Shown: piece after piece, positions 9,501 through 17,300 of the stretch | Layout of the letters: each line of letters starts with the position of its first letter | Position numbering within the stretch: the first letter of the stretch is position 1 | NCBI RefSeq assembly: GCF_902806685.2 | Contig: NC_048550.1 | Location: 2,337,383-2,401,382, forward strand | Direction of reading: 5' to 3' | From: Maniola hyperantus | Lineage: Eukaryota > Arthropoda > Insecta > Lepidoptera > Nymphalidae | Length of the DNA stretch: 64,000 nucleotides | Program-made: the position numbers and the translations under genes | Notes under the pieces: model-generated | The model's input: only the letters and a program-made list of their open reading frames with translations | Database searches by the model: none | What the model was told of the DNA's origin: nothing

Positions 9501-12025
9501 CGTTAGTTGAATGCAATGGTTGCAATGTTGGACCAAGGTATTTCTTCTGTAACATAAAGCTAGTATTTTGGAAGAACTTTTTCTTCCTAATATTTGAAGA
9601 TACGTTAATCTGAACTAGAGAATATTTCAACTTGAGATGATTGCTTATCTTTAGCTGGATGTGCACATTAGCTAGTAATTCTCTCTCTTTGCTTGTCAAA
9701 TGTTATTTTAGTCTATCTTCTACCTATACATATCTTATATTTAATATCTAAATATATAAAATGAAAAGATGACTGACTGACTGACCTGACTATCAACGCA
9801 CAGCTCAAACTACTAGACGGATCGGGTTGAAACTTGGCATGCAGATAGCTATTATTAGGTAGGCATCCGCTAAGCAAGAATTTTTGAAAATTCAACCTCT
9901 AAGGAGGTGAAATAGGGGTTTGAAATTTGTGTAATCCACGCAAACGAAGTCGCGAGCATAAGCTAGTTTAAAATAAAATAAACTTGAGCAGGAGGAAGAA
10001 GAAGTTACCTATGATTCCATTTTCAGTGGGGTCGTACTGAAGACAGGGAGACAGAACTCTTGTGGCGTCCCATTCTCCTGGCCAGGGCTTTGCGGCTTGT
10101 GGCTCCTAGAAAAAACAGCTTGCCTTATACCTGAGTTACTAGAAATTGTACTTTATCAGTGAGCATCCAGCAGTACACGACAGGTCGAGATGACAATCGA
10201 TGTAAGAGGCGGGGGACCACTGTCGCGTACTTTATTTTTGGGATCTTTCAGATAAAGAACATAAAATTTAAGATTGGGAATGTTAATAGATATTTTTATG
10301 CTATTATTTACCACATTGTATTTAGATAAAAGTAGATAACAAAAAACATGATCAAAAACTTTTGTGGTGGTAGGTATAACCTGATGTTATTTATTAGTAA
10401 ATAAATGATGGAAGTATTTAGGTGCTTATTTATAGTTTATCAGTATACAACTGTATCTAATTAATAATAGTTAGTTACTAATGTAAATAAACTCGTATCT
10501 CTAATAATATTATAAGTTATCGTATTGACCCCACATCCCCTCCAACCATTTTATCTTCGTCTTATATTTTCAAGGTTCAGTAACCCATGAAATAAACATA
10601 CGCCCTTTTTTCGTGAGGAAACTCCGCCATGGATACCACCGGCCACAGGGGGAGCACTGTGGTTATGTCAGAATCTTACGGCTAAAAACCTCACGAAGTT
10701 CCATCGCACTGCTGACGACGGAGCATAAGGGACCGACAACAGCTCGTTACTCCGCCAGCGGATGAGCGGATGTCCACCCAAACATCGTTAGAGGCATGTC
10801 GGAACCACAGCACGCCAACCAACCCCAGGACCACAATGTGAACGACGGACCGCCCCGTGTCCATCATCCACAGGTCTTCCCGAGGGCTAGGGCTCTCGGG
10901 GAGGGCAATCCCCTCTCCAGGTTGTCCATCCTCAACATCTCCCTCACCCGTTAAGAAACTGGACAGGCGAGAAACCGGTGGGGCAGCCAGTGATTGAAGG
11001 GGTGATTAAACAGTAAACACTCATCACAGCCACACCCTCCGCTCCTGGAGCTATGCCCCATAAAAATTTGAATCGACTGTTAGGCGGAACGAAGTTCGCC
11101 AGGGCTGCCCTGGCCCTAGTTACAAATAGATTACACAAAACATTAATTAATAGATATAATTTTGACTTTTACTCTAATCTAATACAAGTGGTTAAATAAT
11201 ACAAGTATACAAGTGTCGGTGGCGGTGACAGGACGTTTCAACAAAAGCCACGTCGACGAAACTGCTGACACCAGCGTCCGCTACACCCGCCAATAAAAGC
11301 AAAATATGTTGCATACGTCAGAATTTGTTAACTTTGATGGAGGCATGAATACTAAATTTTGCAACCCACATTTTTATTACAACCGGTTAATGTTAATATC
11401 CGACGCTGACTTGGTGAATCTTAGTCGACTGGCTGCACTGGCTGGTTGATTGACTGACTAATTGATTTACTTCATTAGCGGTTGCCCAAGGGCGTCAAGG
11501 TTTTTTTCCAGATACAAGTTAGCCCTTAACTGCAACCTCACCTAAGGTGGTAAGGTGGTAAGTTGTGATGCAGCCTAAGATGGAAGCGGGCTAACCTGGA
11601 TAGGGTATGGCAGTTTTAATTACACCCATACCCCTATGGTTTCTACACGGTAACATAACGGAACGCTAAATCGCTTAGCGGCACTTATACATAATCGCAT
11701 CACATTGACGGACATTTAGTATTCCCCCTTATTTCTATTCAGTAAAATCTTTAAGCATATAAACGACGGTGGCTAACCCACCAAAACAAATAAATCGCAA
11801 CGGTCCATGAATAAAATCATAACTTACTCGGAATCTATATTTTCCAATCGGCGGCCGTGCGTAGGGTACTCCCAAAAAACTTGCAAAACTTCTACCATTT
11901 GTCGAAACTCTCCAGGCACCCTGTAAAATACCGTTGGCCACCCGTACTTTGGGACCCTGGGTCGCACTTTGACTTCTTACTATGGCAACTAACAGAAAAA
12001 ATGAAAACAGTTTCAAAAACGCCAT
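436..12025 (-). CDS. Carboxylesterase copy A, spliced, 3' end outside window
   Basis: Type-B carboxylesterase (alpha/beta hydrolase), expected to cleave carboxylic esters; substrate unknown. Nine exons are visible: 12025-11828, 10105-10009, 9438-9253, 8678-8493, 8245-8055, 7560-7392, 5403-5219, 3288-3138 and 556-436. All have AG acceptors and GT donors and join in frame into about 494 residues. Seen in the joined protein: signal peptide (MAFLKLFSFFLLVAIVRS), Cys87-Cys103 around the usual first disulfide, oxyanion HGG at 126-128, GCSAG with Ser206, Cys258/Cys269, SEEG with Glu336 and GVSHADD with His458. The triad is complete. Exon 10 should lie left of base 1. An in-frame upstream ATG (12049) would add eight residues; I chose 12025 because the hydrophobic signal starts there. 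No stop or frameshift in the exons, so it looks functional. The GCSAG elbow argues against a juvenile hormone esterase, which usually has GQSAG. Confidence 0.9.
1100..1335 (-). pseudogene. LINE reverse-transcriptase C-terminal fragment
   Basis: Minus-strand frame with FRVLMGLPRFHSASLMLAEA, followed by AIMRKRAASVMNRIRGSSN. This resembles the C-terminal tail of insect non-LTR retrotransposon polyproteins. It abuts the RTE fragment on its right with no clear boundary. No catalytic domain remains. It lies in intron 8 of copy A. Confidence 0.5.
1340..2545 (-). mobile_element. 5'-truncated RTE-like LINE fragment
   Basis: The minus strand encodes the second half of an RTE-type reverse transcriptase: VDFSKAFDSVKW (palm Asp), GVRQGCVISPLLF, LRYADDTTLFA (catalytic ADD) and the C-terminal AETWTLR..MWYWRRMLGVSWTE. 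A TAG stop after FFGHVSRR (near 1568) interrupts the frame, which otherwise continues DSIERLVVQGKVEG to a TGA at 1364-1366, followed by an AAGAAGAAG-rich tail. The 5' end is cut before the first palm motif. It is a dead copy in intron 8 of copy A; copy B has no counterpart there. Confidence 0.85.
1568..2572 (-). pseudogene. RTE reverse-transcriptase reading frame
   Basis: Open frame of 334 codons holding the fingers/palm part of the reverse transcriptase. The ATG at 2572 is fortuitous: homology begins near codon 15, and upstream sequence is AT-rich intron. With no endonuclease and an internal amber stop before the true C terminus, it is not expected to be active. Confidence 0.8.
2597..3040 (+). 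repeat. Repeat family G (GGGTTCCGTACC), copy 1
   Basis: About 440-bp repeat that begins with GGTTTCGTACCTCAAAAGG, has a (GTCT)n run near the left end and finishes CTCGCACTTGGCCGGTTTTT. Inverted subterminal blocks (TTCCGTACC and GTACGGAACCC) mark its ends. No coding capacity; class uncertain. Seven other copies are in this window. Sits in intron 8 of copy A. Confidence 0.8.
3138..3288 (-). CDS. Copy A exon 8
   Basis: 151 nt, phase 0 to phase 1, between TTTAG and GTAAGA. It encodes ALGDRLFTAHVGKLAQIHA and YVYRFSYRWQHSFSNVM, matching the esterase D-x-x-F....YxYxFSY region. Five residues differ from copy B, clustered in the last third. Confidence 0.88.
3387..3789. mobile_element. GC-rich MITE in copy A intron 7
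   Basis: About 400-bp element far richer in G+C than its surroundings, bounded by about 40-bp terminal inverted repeats starting AAGGTTCGTACGCACCT, with one mismatch that I see. The matching site in copy B (16270-16290) is unoccupied. A TA duplication flanks it. Reading frames on both strands here are by-products of the GCGCGGCG-rich composition. Superfamily not determined. Confidence 0.85.
3930..4330 (-). pseudogene. CR1/Jockey-like LINE C-terminal fragment
   Basis: Two overlapping minus frames together give the usual LINE tail: SVDRRARRLIGDEAL, HRRKVACLSVFYRIYFG, then after a shift GECAEEIFNLVPPSPFYYLT, HPYVVENPRIRTKRFASSFL. The frameshift near FGR/GEC shows it is dead. It lies in intron 7 of copy A, and the block 3850-3940 to its left looks like its 3' UTR. 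Confidence 0.7.
4500..4695 (-). repeat. Helitron-like repeat, diverged
   Basis: Carries AAATCCTTTCTTAGTGGATA and GGCTGTGCGTTGATATA followed by (GTCA)n, reminiscent of the Lep1-like family but with a different middle. Intron 7 of copy A. The remaining intron 7 sequence (4695-5218) holds a SINE-2 tail scrap (4930-4972, ending in GATGATGATG) and a twofold GGATGTGAAGATATTAC repeat. Confidence 0.5.
5219..5403 (-). CDS. Copy A exon 7
   Basis: 185 nt between an ACAG acceptor and a GTAAGC donor, phase 1 to phase 0. It encodes AYQADPKIIPELESRWEQ and ends KGRPVGQETFAELVQ, a helical stretch of the esterase C-terminal half. Two residues differ from copy B. Confidence 0.88.
5545..5886. repeat. Interspersed repeat ending in GAAGTTCGCCGGGTCAGCT
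   Basis: Runs from CTATATATAAAAATGAATCA to GGCGGTACGAAGTTCGCC. I recognise this pattern as a common lepidopteran non-coding repeat of transposon origin, class uncertain. A related end (GGCGGAACGAAGTTCGCC) is at 11083-11100. It lies in intron 6 of copy A. Confidence 0.5.
5888..6330 (-). repeat. LINE 3' end with TTTGAC tail
   Basis: On the minus strand the block ends in repeated GACTTT units (plus-strand GTCAAAGTCAAAGTCAAA at 5897-5914), the simple tail of a CR1-like LINE. Its coding end may be the fragment at 7100-7255, with other repeats inserted between. Intron 6 of copy A. Confidence 0.5.
6380..6600 (-). repeat. SINE-3 fragment
   Basis: Minus-strand 3' part of SINE-3: plus strand reads ATCTCACCTAATGGTAAGTG, GGTTTCTACACTTGGTGGCA and GGCTTTGCCGGTAGGGTGGT. 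The tRNA-like head is missing. Intron 6 of copy A. Confidence 0.65.
6885..7095. repeat. CCCTCGCTACGCTCG repeat block
   Basis: Four imperfect direct copies of a unit around CCCTCGCT(A/T)CGCTCG, each followed by an A/T-rich ATTTAAA-like spacer, between CGGTGATAAAGC and GCTTTATCCCCTTGG. The outer blocks are weak inverted repeats, so this may be a MITE. Intron 6 of copy A. Confidence 0.5.
7100..7255 (-). pseudogene. CR1-like LINE C-terminal scrap
   Basis: The minus strand reads RYYNKLPEDISEMSLNKFKV then FIKRKL, the usual end of CR1-type reverse transcriptases (YNxLPxxI....FKxxxK). A stop lies upstream. It abuts a block shared with copy B intron 6. Confidence 0.6.
7392..7560 (-). CDS. Copy A exon 6 (catalytic glutamate)
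   Basis: 169 nt, starts in phase 0 with DWTVNWFTIF and ends in phase 1 at a GTACGA donor. It contains TSVTSEEGLYPAA; the Glu before Gly (Glu336) fits the acid of the triad. One residue differs from copy B (Pro/Leu308). Confidence 0.9.
7615..7745. mobile_element. Short hairpin MITE in copy A intron 5
   Basis: Two arms of about 45 bp, GAGTAGG.CCCTGCGGTAGTGG and its reverse complement at 7700-7745, fold into one imperfect hairpin around a short loop. Copy B has the same left flank (GGTTAACTGAG) but a Lep1-like piece there instead. Confidence 0.65.
8055..8245 (-). CDS. Copy A exon 5
   Basis: 191 nt, enters in phase 1 and leaves in phase 0 at a GTAAGT donor. It encodes DTFHRGIAFSGAAF, the region after the nucleophile, and Cys258/Cys269, placed like the second conserved disulfide of the family. 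Confidence 0.9.
8493..8678 (-). CDS. Copy A exon 4 (nucleophile serine)
   Basis: 186 nt, phase 1 on both sides. It encodes GNAGLKDQSFALKWVRDNI and the nucleophile elbow GCSAGGAS with the catalytic Ser206, then HYHYLSPLSR. Copy B has GSSAGAAS here. Confidence 0.92.
8818..9050 (-). mobile_element. LINE 3' tail fragment in copy A intron 3
   Basis: The minus strand encodes GVPRTGKRSVGRPPARWSDD, LKKVVGSGWMRK and WWRALGKAYVQQ, the terminal part of an insect endonuclease/reverse-transcriptase LINE. Copy B has an empty site (GAAGTCATTTACTCACCC at 25118-25135). CATTT on both sides in copy A may be the target duplication. Confidence 0.75.
9253..9438 (-). CDS. Copy A exon 3 (oxyanion hole)
   Basis: 186 nt, phase 1 on both sides. 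It encodes SEDCLFVNIHTP, with Cys103 closing the first disulfide, then HGGAYMYGAG, whose HGG forms the oxyanion hole, and ends NYRLGPIG before a GTAAGC donor. Confidence 0.92.
9745..9968. repeat. Lep1-like Helitron piece, copy A intron 2
   Basis: Contains CTAAATATATAAAATGAAAA, CAACGCACAGCTCAAACTAC, GCAGATAGCTATTA and the end GTCGCGAGCATAAGCTAG. These are hallmarks of the Lep1-like non-autonomous Helitron family. No coding content. Confidence 0.75.
10009..10105 (-). CDS. Copy A exon 2
   Basis: 97 nt between a TAG acceptor and a GTAACT donor, ending in phase 1. It begins EPQAAKPWPGEWDATRV and contains Cys87, first partner of the conserved N-terminal disulfide. Its last residues (DPTENGIIG) are the most diverged part relative to copy B (NPDKDEIIG). 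Confidence 0.88.
10172..10231. mobile_element. TIR element M3, internally deleted, copy A intron 1
   Basis: Starts AGTACACGACAGGTCGAGAT and ends TGTCGCGTACT, but the middle is gone. The fuller copy at 26159-26307 is at the same intron position in copy B, so the insertion predates the gene duplication. Confidence 0.7.
10570..11115. repeat. GC-rich unclassified insertion, copy A intron 1
   Basis: About 550 bp of markedly higher GC than the flanks, ending GGCGGAACGAAGTTCGCCAGG. Copy B diverges at the same breakpoint (after CAATTTTATC, 26619). No credible protein frame. It may be part of a larger transposon. The following 11120-11505 holds intron sequence with no recognised feature except a GC-rich patch at 11215-11290. 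Confidence 0.45.
11508..11668 (-). repeat. SINE-3 fragment, copy A intron 1
   Basis: The plus strand shows GATGCAGCCTAAGATGGAAG, GCGGGCTAACCTGGATAGGG and GGTTTCTACACGGTA, the reverse complement of the SINE-3 body. Its tRNA-like head is missing. Confidence 0.65.
11828..12025 (-). CDS. Copy A exon 1 (signal peptide)
   Basis: 198 nt, 66 codons, ends in phase 0 with donor GTAAGT right after an Arg codon (PPIGKYRFR). It carries the signal peptide and the FLGVPYARPPIGKYRFR block typical of esterase N termini. An alternative start is the in-frame ATG at 12049. Confidence 0.9.
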
Positions 12026-12067
12026 CTTGAAATGAAAATCTTTGCGCATACGCCGGTCCCTGACGCC

Positions 12068-12104
12068 AGATTGAACTATGTCTACGCTGGTGCCTTTTAT
12101 AATC
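12068..12104 (-). promoter_or_regulatory. Copy A core promoter
   Basis: On the minus strand an ATTATAAAAGG TATA box (12094-12104) lies about 25-30 nt before TTCAATCT (12070-12077), a likely initiator. The arrangement is conserved upstream of copy B. The start site is inferred, not mapped. Confidence 0.6.
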
Positions 12105-12288
12105 TCTGTTCTGAGGCACTTAGTTATATATTAGTTCGAATAGGTAGCTATTATTCAGGGTTCTAATGATACCGGTTTCATACTAACGATATGTCTGTTG
12201 AATTGTTTATCAACAAGTTATCTATTTTAAGGTTGACGAACCGCTAACGAGCTTATTTTTTTTTAATTAATTACCTACTGGACTAAGG

Positions 12289-13125
12289 GCCAGCGCGTGC
12301 GAGACCTTCGTTATTTTATACAATCTAAAAGTTTCTCAGAAGTGTCTTCTTGTCCAAAATTCCTCAGTGCTTGAAGACCAGTCTTCGAACAGTGCGTGTT
12401 GCCAGTGATGACATATGGATCCGAGACATGGTCATAAGAAAGCTCAGAGTCACTCAGCGGGCGATGGAGAGAGCTATGCTTGGAGTTTCTCTACGTGATC
12501 AAATCAGAAATGAGGAGATCCGTAAGAGAACTAGAGTAACAGACATAGCTCAACGGGCTGCGAAGCTGAAGTGGCAATGGGCAGGGCACATAATTCGTAC
12601 AACCGATAGACGTTTGGGTCCCAAGGTGCTGGAATGGTGACCTCGCACCGGAAGACGCGGCATTGGAAGACCCCCATTAGGGGGCATCAAAGTGTCGCAA
12701 GGAGCCTCTGTAGATTCAGGCGGCGCAAGACCGTGGCGTGTGGAAGTCCCTACAAGTGACCTATGTCTAGCAGTGGACGTCTATTGGTTGATGATGATGA
12801 TGAAAAGTTTCTCTGTTGATTGTTTTCAATACTGGGAGGAACGTTTGTTTGGATCATGGTGGCTTTGGGAGATAACAGGTAATAAAGGTGTTAAAGTTTA
12901 AAAGTTTAAGAGTGTCTGACAGGGGGCTGCCACGACACTAAGTGTTTGGCAATGCTTGACGTGATTTCTAATACTATTTCGAAGAAAACATAAAACAAAT
13001 TAGACTTTATATATTTTAGGGTATTTTTTTTTACACCTTTATTACCTGTTACCTCCCAAAGCCACCATGATACGCAGAGAAACTTTCAGCTTTTATAAAA
13101 CAACGAAGGTCTGGCACGCGCTGGC
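12289..13125. mobile_element. Foldback/TIR element split by a LINE
   Basis: Left arm GCCAGCGCGTGCGAGACCTT at 12289 pairs with the reverse complement at 13106-13125. Inner arms ATCATGGTGGCTTTGGGAG (12854-12872) and CTCCCAAAGCCACCATGAT (13052-13070) also pair. Removing the LINE leaves about 360 bp with TIRs of roughly 100 bp. Intergenic, between copies A and B. Confidence 0.75.
12338..12802 (+). mobile_element. LINE 3' end inserted in the foldback element
   Basis: Encodes VTQRAMERAMLGVSLRDQIR, KLKWQWAGHI and RTGRRGIGRPP with one stop (TGA) before the Pro-Arg-Thr, then an LDVYW-like tail and (GAT)n. An 11-bp target duplication AAAAGTTTCTC lies on both sides (12327-12337, 12803-12813). It is a 5'-truncated dead copy. 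Confidence 0.85.
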
Positions 13126-13257
13126 TCTCTCTCTATCCATCTCATCCATTCCATCAACATACAACAGTGTTGAATGTTGATGTCCGTGATTTCGTCAACG
13201 TATATTAAGGTTTTTTAAATCTTGTGAGAACTATAATTTTCAGAGATTTTTAATACA

Positions 13258-13575
13258 AACTAGCCCTTTGACTGCGATATCACCAGATGGTAAGTGATGA
13301 TGTGGTCTGAGATGGAAGTGGGCTAACTTGGAAGGGGTGTGGCAGTTTCATTAAACCCATGTCCCTAATCGGTTTCTACACGGTATACGGAACGCTAAAT
13401 CGCTTTACTTTGCCGGTAGGATGATAACTAGCTACGGTCGACGCTTCCCAACAGACCAGACCAGAGACAATTTAGAAAATATAAGTTCTCAAATTACCCC
13501 TGCCGGGAATCGAACCCGGGACCTCCCGCTTGTAAGACCACATCAGCGCTCACCACTGCGCCCGGGAGGTCGTCG
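13258..13575 (-). repeat. SINE-3, near full length
   Basis: On the minus strand the tRNA-like head reads CGACCTCCCGGGCGCAGTGG (A box GGCGCAGTGG) and GGGTTCGATTCCC (B box), then the SINE-3 body to ATCTGGTGATATCGCAGTCA. A tRNA-derived SINE rather than a working tRNA: the acceptor arm does not pair and the body follows directly. Confidence 0.75.
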
Positions 13576-13791
13576 AAGAAAGTATTGCATACCTGTTTCC
13601 AGAATACTAGTTATCTGTGCATGTAGCCATGAGAAGGTAAGAGACTGACAGACACATGTTTGCGTTCATAATTTAACTATTTTACTTTTTGTGTCTTGTC
13701 TGGTGGGAGGCTTTGGCCATGGCTAGTTAGTTACCCACCTAGGTATGAACCATTCGACCATATCTCGTTTTTGACCGGAAACTACGAGTAT

Positions 13792-13943
13792 AGTACGCGA
13801 AGGTCGTGATGACAATCGGGGTATGAGGTGGGGGACGCCTGGCACCTGCATGTCATGCTCTCTATCCCGCATCGGGTTAGCGTGGGGGATATGTGGGGGT
13901 GTGGGGCGTCCCCACCGATTGCCATCTCGATCTGTCGCGTACT
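13792..13943. mobile_element. TIR element M3, copy 2
   Basis: Starts AGTACGCGAAGGTCGTGATG and ends CGATCTGTCGCGTACT, inverted repeats of about 30 bp, flanked by TA. The interior is GC-rich. A non-autonomous DNA element, downstream of copy B. Confidence 0.75.
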
Positions 13944-14090
13944 ATATGTATTGATCATCATTCATTTCACTGAACATCCTATAGGTACTATAGGTACTTA
14001 TAAAATAAAAAATAATTTGTATTGTCATTTTAACTTTTCTTTTCATATTTCAAAAGGCATTTTTCTTTGGTAAATAGGTTACTAGGTATT

Positions 14091-14096
14091 TTTATT
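14091..14096 (-). terminator. Copy B poly(A) signal
   Basis: AATAAA on the minus strand about 105 nt after the copy B stop codon. It is the first good hexamer downstream; cleavage is expected some 15-30 nt further left. Confidence 0.5.
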
Positions 14097-14201
14097 TTAT
14101 AGTTGATTTTCTACATTTCTGGAATTTCGCGCTCAAGAGAGGCGTGAACTTATAAAAACACCACTTAGGCGCACCGCGCAGGACATGATTTTTGGAAATT
14201 A

Positions 14202-14397
14202 TTAAAGTTCATCTCTTATGTTGACGCGGTAGTTTTCATTCTCGTTGAAGCCGAGGCTGTCCCAGAAAGTTTTGTGCCCGAAGTCTGCGCTGGACTTCAT
14301 CTTCATGTTCTTAGGCCCAGCTATCTCGAGGTAGTCCAGTTCAGGTTGTCCCGGTTTGACTGTCAACCATTCGGGGCCGTTCCGTAGTTTTGGGACT
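14202..14397 (-). CDS. Copy B exon 10 (C terminus, RDEL)
   Basis: 196 nt from a CAG acceptor to TAA at 14204-14202. Encodes VPKLRNGPEWLTVKPG, the FWDSLGF block and the terminal RDEL. The phase 2 entry completes the Gly codon left by exon 9. Confidence 0.9.
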
Positions 14398-17300
14398 CTG
14401 GGAACCAAATAAATTAGCACGGGTTAATGAACAGACAACTTTTAGGGTTCCGTACCTCAAAAGGAAAAACGGAACCCTTATAGGATCACTTTGTTGTCTG
14501 TCTGTCTGTCGGTTAGTCAAGAAACCTACAGGATACTTCCCGTTGACCTAGAATCATGAAATTTGGCAGGTAGGTAGGTCTTATAGCAGACATTCGGGGA
14601 AAAATCTGAAAACTGTGAATTTGTGGTTACATCACACAAAAAAAATTAAATTGTGGTCATGAACTAATAATAAGTATTTTCAATTTTCAAGTTATGATAA
14701 CTATATCAAGTGGGGTATCATATGAAAGGTCTTCATTTGTGCATGCTAAAACAGATTTTTATTTATTTTTATGCATCATAGTTTTTGAATTATGGTGCAA
14801 AATGTCGAAAAAATACGACTGTAGTAGGAACCCTTGTTGCGCGATCCTGACTCGCACTTGGCCGGTTTTTACTGATGGATAATAGCAATGGCAACTGGCA
14901 AGAGACCAGACGGTATGTCTCTTGTCCCGTGGAAGCAAGGAAGGTCGCTTGTGTGGGATGCCACGTGTGTGGATACACTGGCGCTGTCACACGTAGGTAC
15001 AGGCGAGCTCGGTGGCGGACGCAGCGGCGGCTACTAAGGAGGGAAAGGGCCAAGAGACGCAAATATGAGAAGAGAATATAGAAAATCTAAATATATAAAA
15101 GTAAAAGCTGACTGTTTGACTGATTGACTGACTGATCTATCAACGCATAGCTTAAACTACTGGATAGATAGGGCTGAAATTTAGCATGCAGATAGCTATT
15201 ATGACGTAGGCATCTGCTAAGAAAGGATGTTTGAAAATTCAACCCCTAAGTAGGTCGATGAGGAAGGCAGAGGATCGTTTGTGGTGGGGCACTCTTGGAA
15301 AGGCCTATGTCCAGCAGTGGACGCAAACAGGCTGATTGATTGATTACATCGCGCACCTCCTATTGCTCCCACGTTTGCTCGCTATTTTTAATAAAAATAG
15401 CGAGCAAACGTGCAGGCGGGTCACCTGATGTTAAGTGATTACCGCCGCCAATGAACATAGCAGCATCAGAGAAGCCGCAAATAACTTGCATGCCTTTCAG
15501 GAATTTGTTGGTCCGCCCCATGATAACCCTTTTAGACCTTAATTGGACCTTAGTAGGGACTAGGGAGTCAAACCTACCCAGTGCTAGCGTAACTGTAAAT
15601 CATATCAAGAAGCGCTTCTCTCATTTGTATATCTTCAGGCTTTATAGAGTTTGGCAGGTATTTGAGGACTAGCACAACATCATCTGCATGGCTGACACCT
15701 GAAATAATCGTACCTAGGTTCTTAAAAGTTAAGCTTCATAACTTATCTCTAAATATATAAAAGGAAAAGGTGACTGACTGACTGACTGACTGATCTATCG
15801 CACGCACAGCGCAAACTATTGGATGGATCGGGCTGAAATTTGGTATGCAGATAGCTATTATGACGTAGGCATCCGCTAAGAAAGGGTTTTTGAAAATTCA
15901 AACCTTAAGTGGGTGAAATAGGAGATTGAAATTTGTTTAGTCCACGCGGACAGAAGTCGCGAGCATAAGCTAGCTAGCTCTGTAGGTACGGAACTAATAA
16001 ACGGGTAAAGTGAAGTAATTAGTAATTACACTTACCATAGTCGTTTTCATTTTTGGCCATTACATCGGAGCAGCTGTATTTCCAGCGGTATGAGAAGCGG
16101 TACACGTAGGTCGGTTCAAGGGACTTTTGCGCGTGAACTTGAGCTAGTTTTCCGACGTGTGCCGTAAACAAACGGTCTCCGAGGGCCTAAAGGAGAACAA
16201 GAAAATTCGCCAAAGTTGAAAACTTTCATAAAATCTGTTGAGTTTATCAATCATGAGTCAGTTCATTAAGAGGCTTAAAATAAATCATACCTATTGCATG
16301 GTGTATCTCTCTTTATATTGTGGTAAGTAAAAGTGAAAAAGTAATGCTATCTCTTGCGTACTTGAACAAGTTCTGCAAATGTCTCCTGTCCGACTGGTCT
16401 GCCCTTTAAGTACTCCTGTTTGATTTTTCCAGCGACAACGCCACGCTGGTCAAGAGGTAAAGTGTCGTTGTACTCGAAGATGAAGCTGGCCAGCTGTTCC
16501 CATCTTGATTCCAGTTCGGGTAAGATTTTCGGGTCTGCTTGGTAAGCTGTATAATATGGACATATTATTATTTACGATTAATTTAGCAGCCACTCAGAGG
16601 GCGATCGAGAAAGCTATGCTTGGAGTTTGTCTACGTGATCAAATAAGAAATGAGGAGATTCGTAGAAGAAACAGTGGTACAGTGGATTGTTGTTAAAAAT
16701 GTGTTGAGTTGAATTGGTACCTGGGTGGGAGACATTTCAGAAGAGGAAGAGTCTGTTCTGGTCATCTTTGACATTATCTAAATATATAAAAGCGAAAGAC
16801 CACTCACTCACTCACACACTGACTGACGGCCTAATCACAAAATGTCAGGAACTATAATGCCTACACACTTGAAATTAGGAAGGTAGGTTCTTTCTGATCT
16901 TCTGTTCTGATCTCATGAGAAACCAGAAATTTTACGCGGAAGAAGTCGCGGGCAACTGCTAGTTTATAAATACATTGTTAAATGAAAAGTCTGCGAAAGC
17001 CTTAATTTTAGCGAATAATTATGAACCCAAATATAGTGGTATCATAGCCATATGGCCATTACTCCGTGGAAAAAGATGTTGGATATTTAGGGTATTAGGC
17101 AGACGCAAATTTTAGAGATGACTCGGTGTCCAAACGCTGCGCTGGTCTAATTTAAGTACTGGAAACATGTTAAGTCAAAGGAAAAGTATAAATAGACTTC
17201 CTCGTACCTGCAGCAGGATATAATCCTTCTTCAGAAGTCACAGAGGTGATGAGCGGTACTGGCAGCATGTCACCAGCTTGACTCGCGATGTAAGGGTACT

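Noticed and set aside
12049..12049. Upstream in-frame ATG as the esterase start
   Set aside because: It would put eight mostly polar residues before the hydrophobic signal; the inner ATG fits a signal peptide better. Still possible, since both copies keep it.
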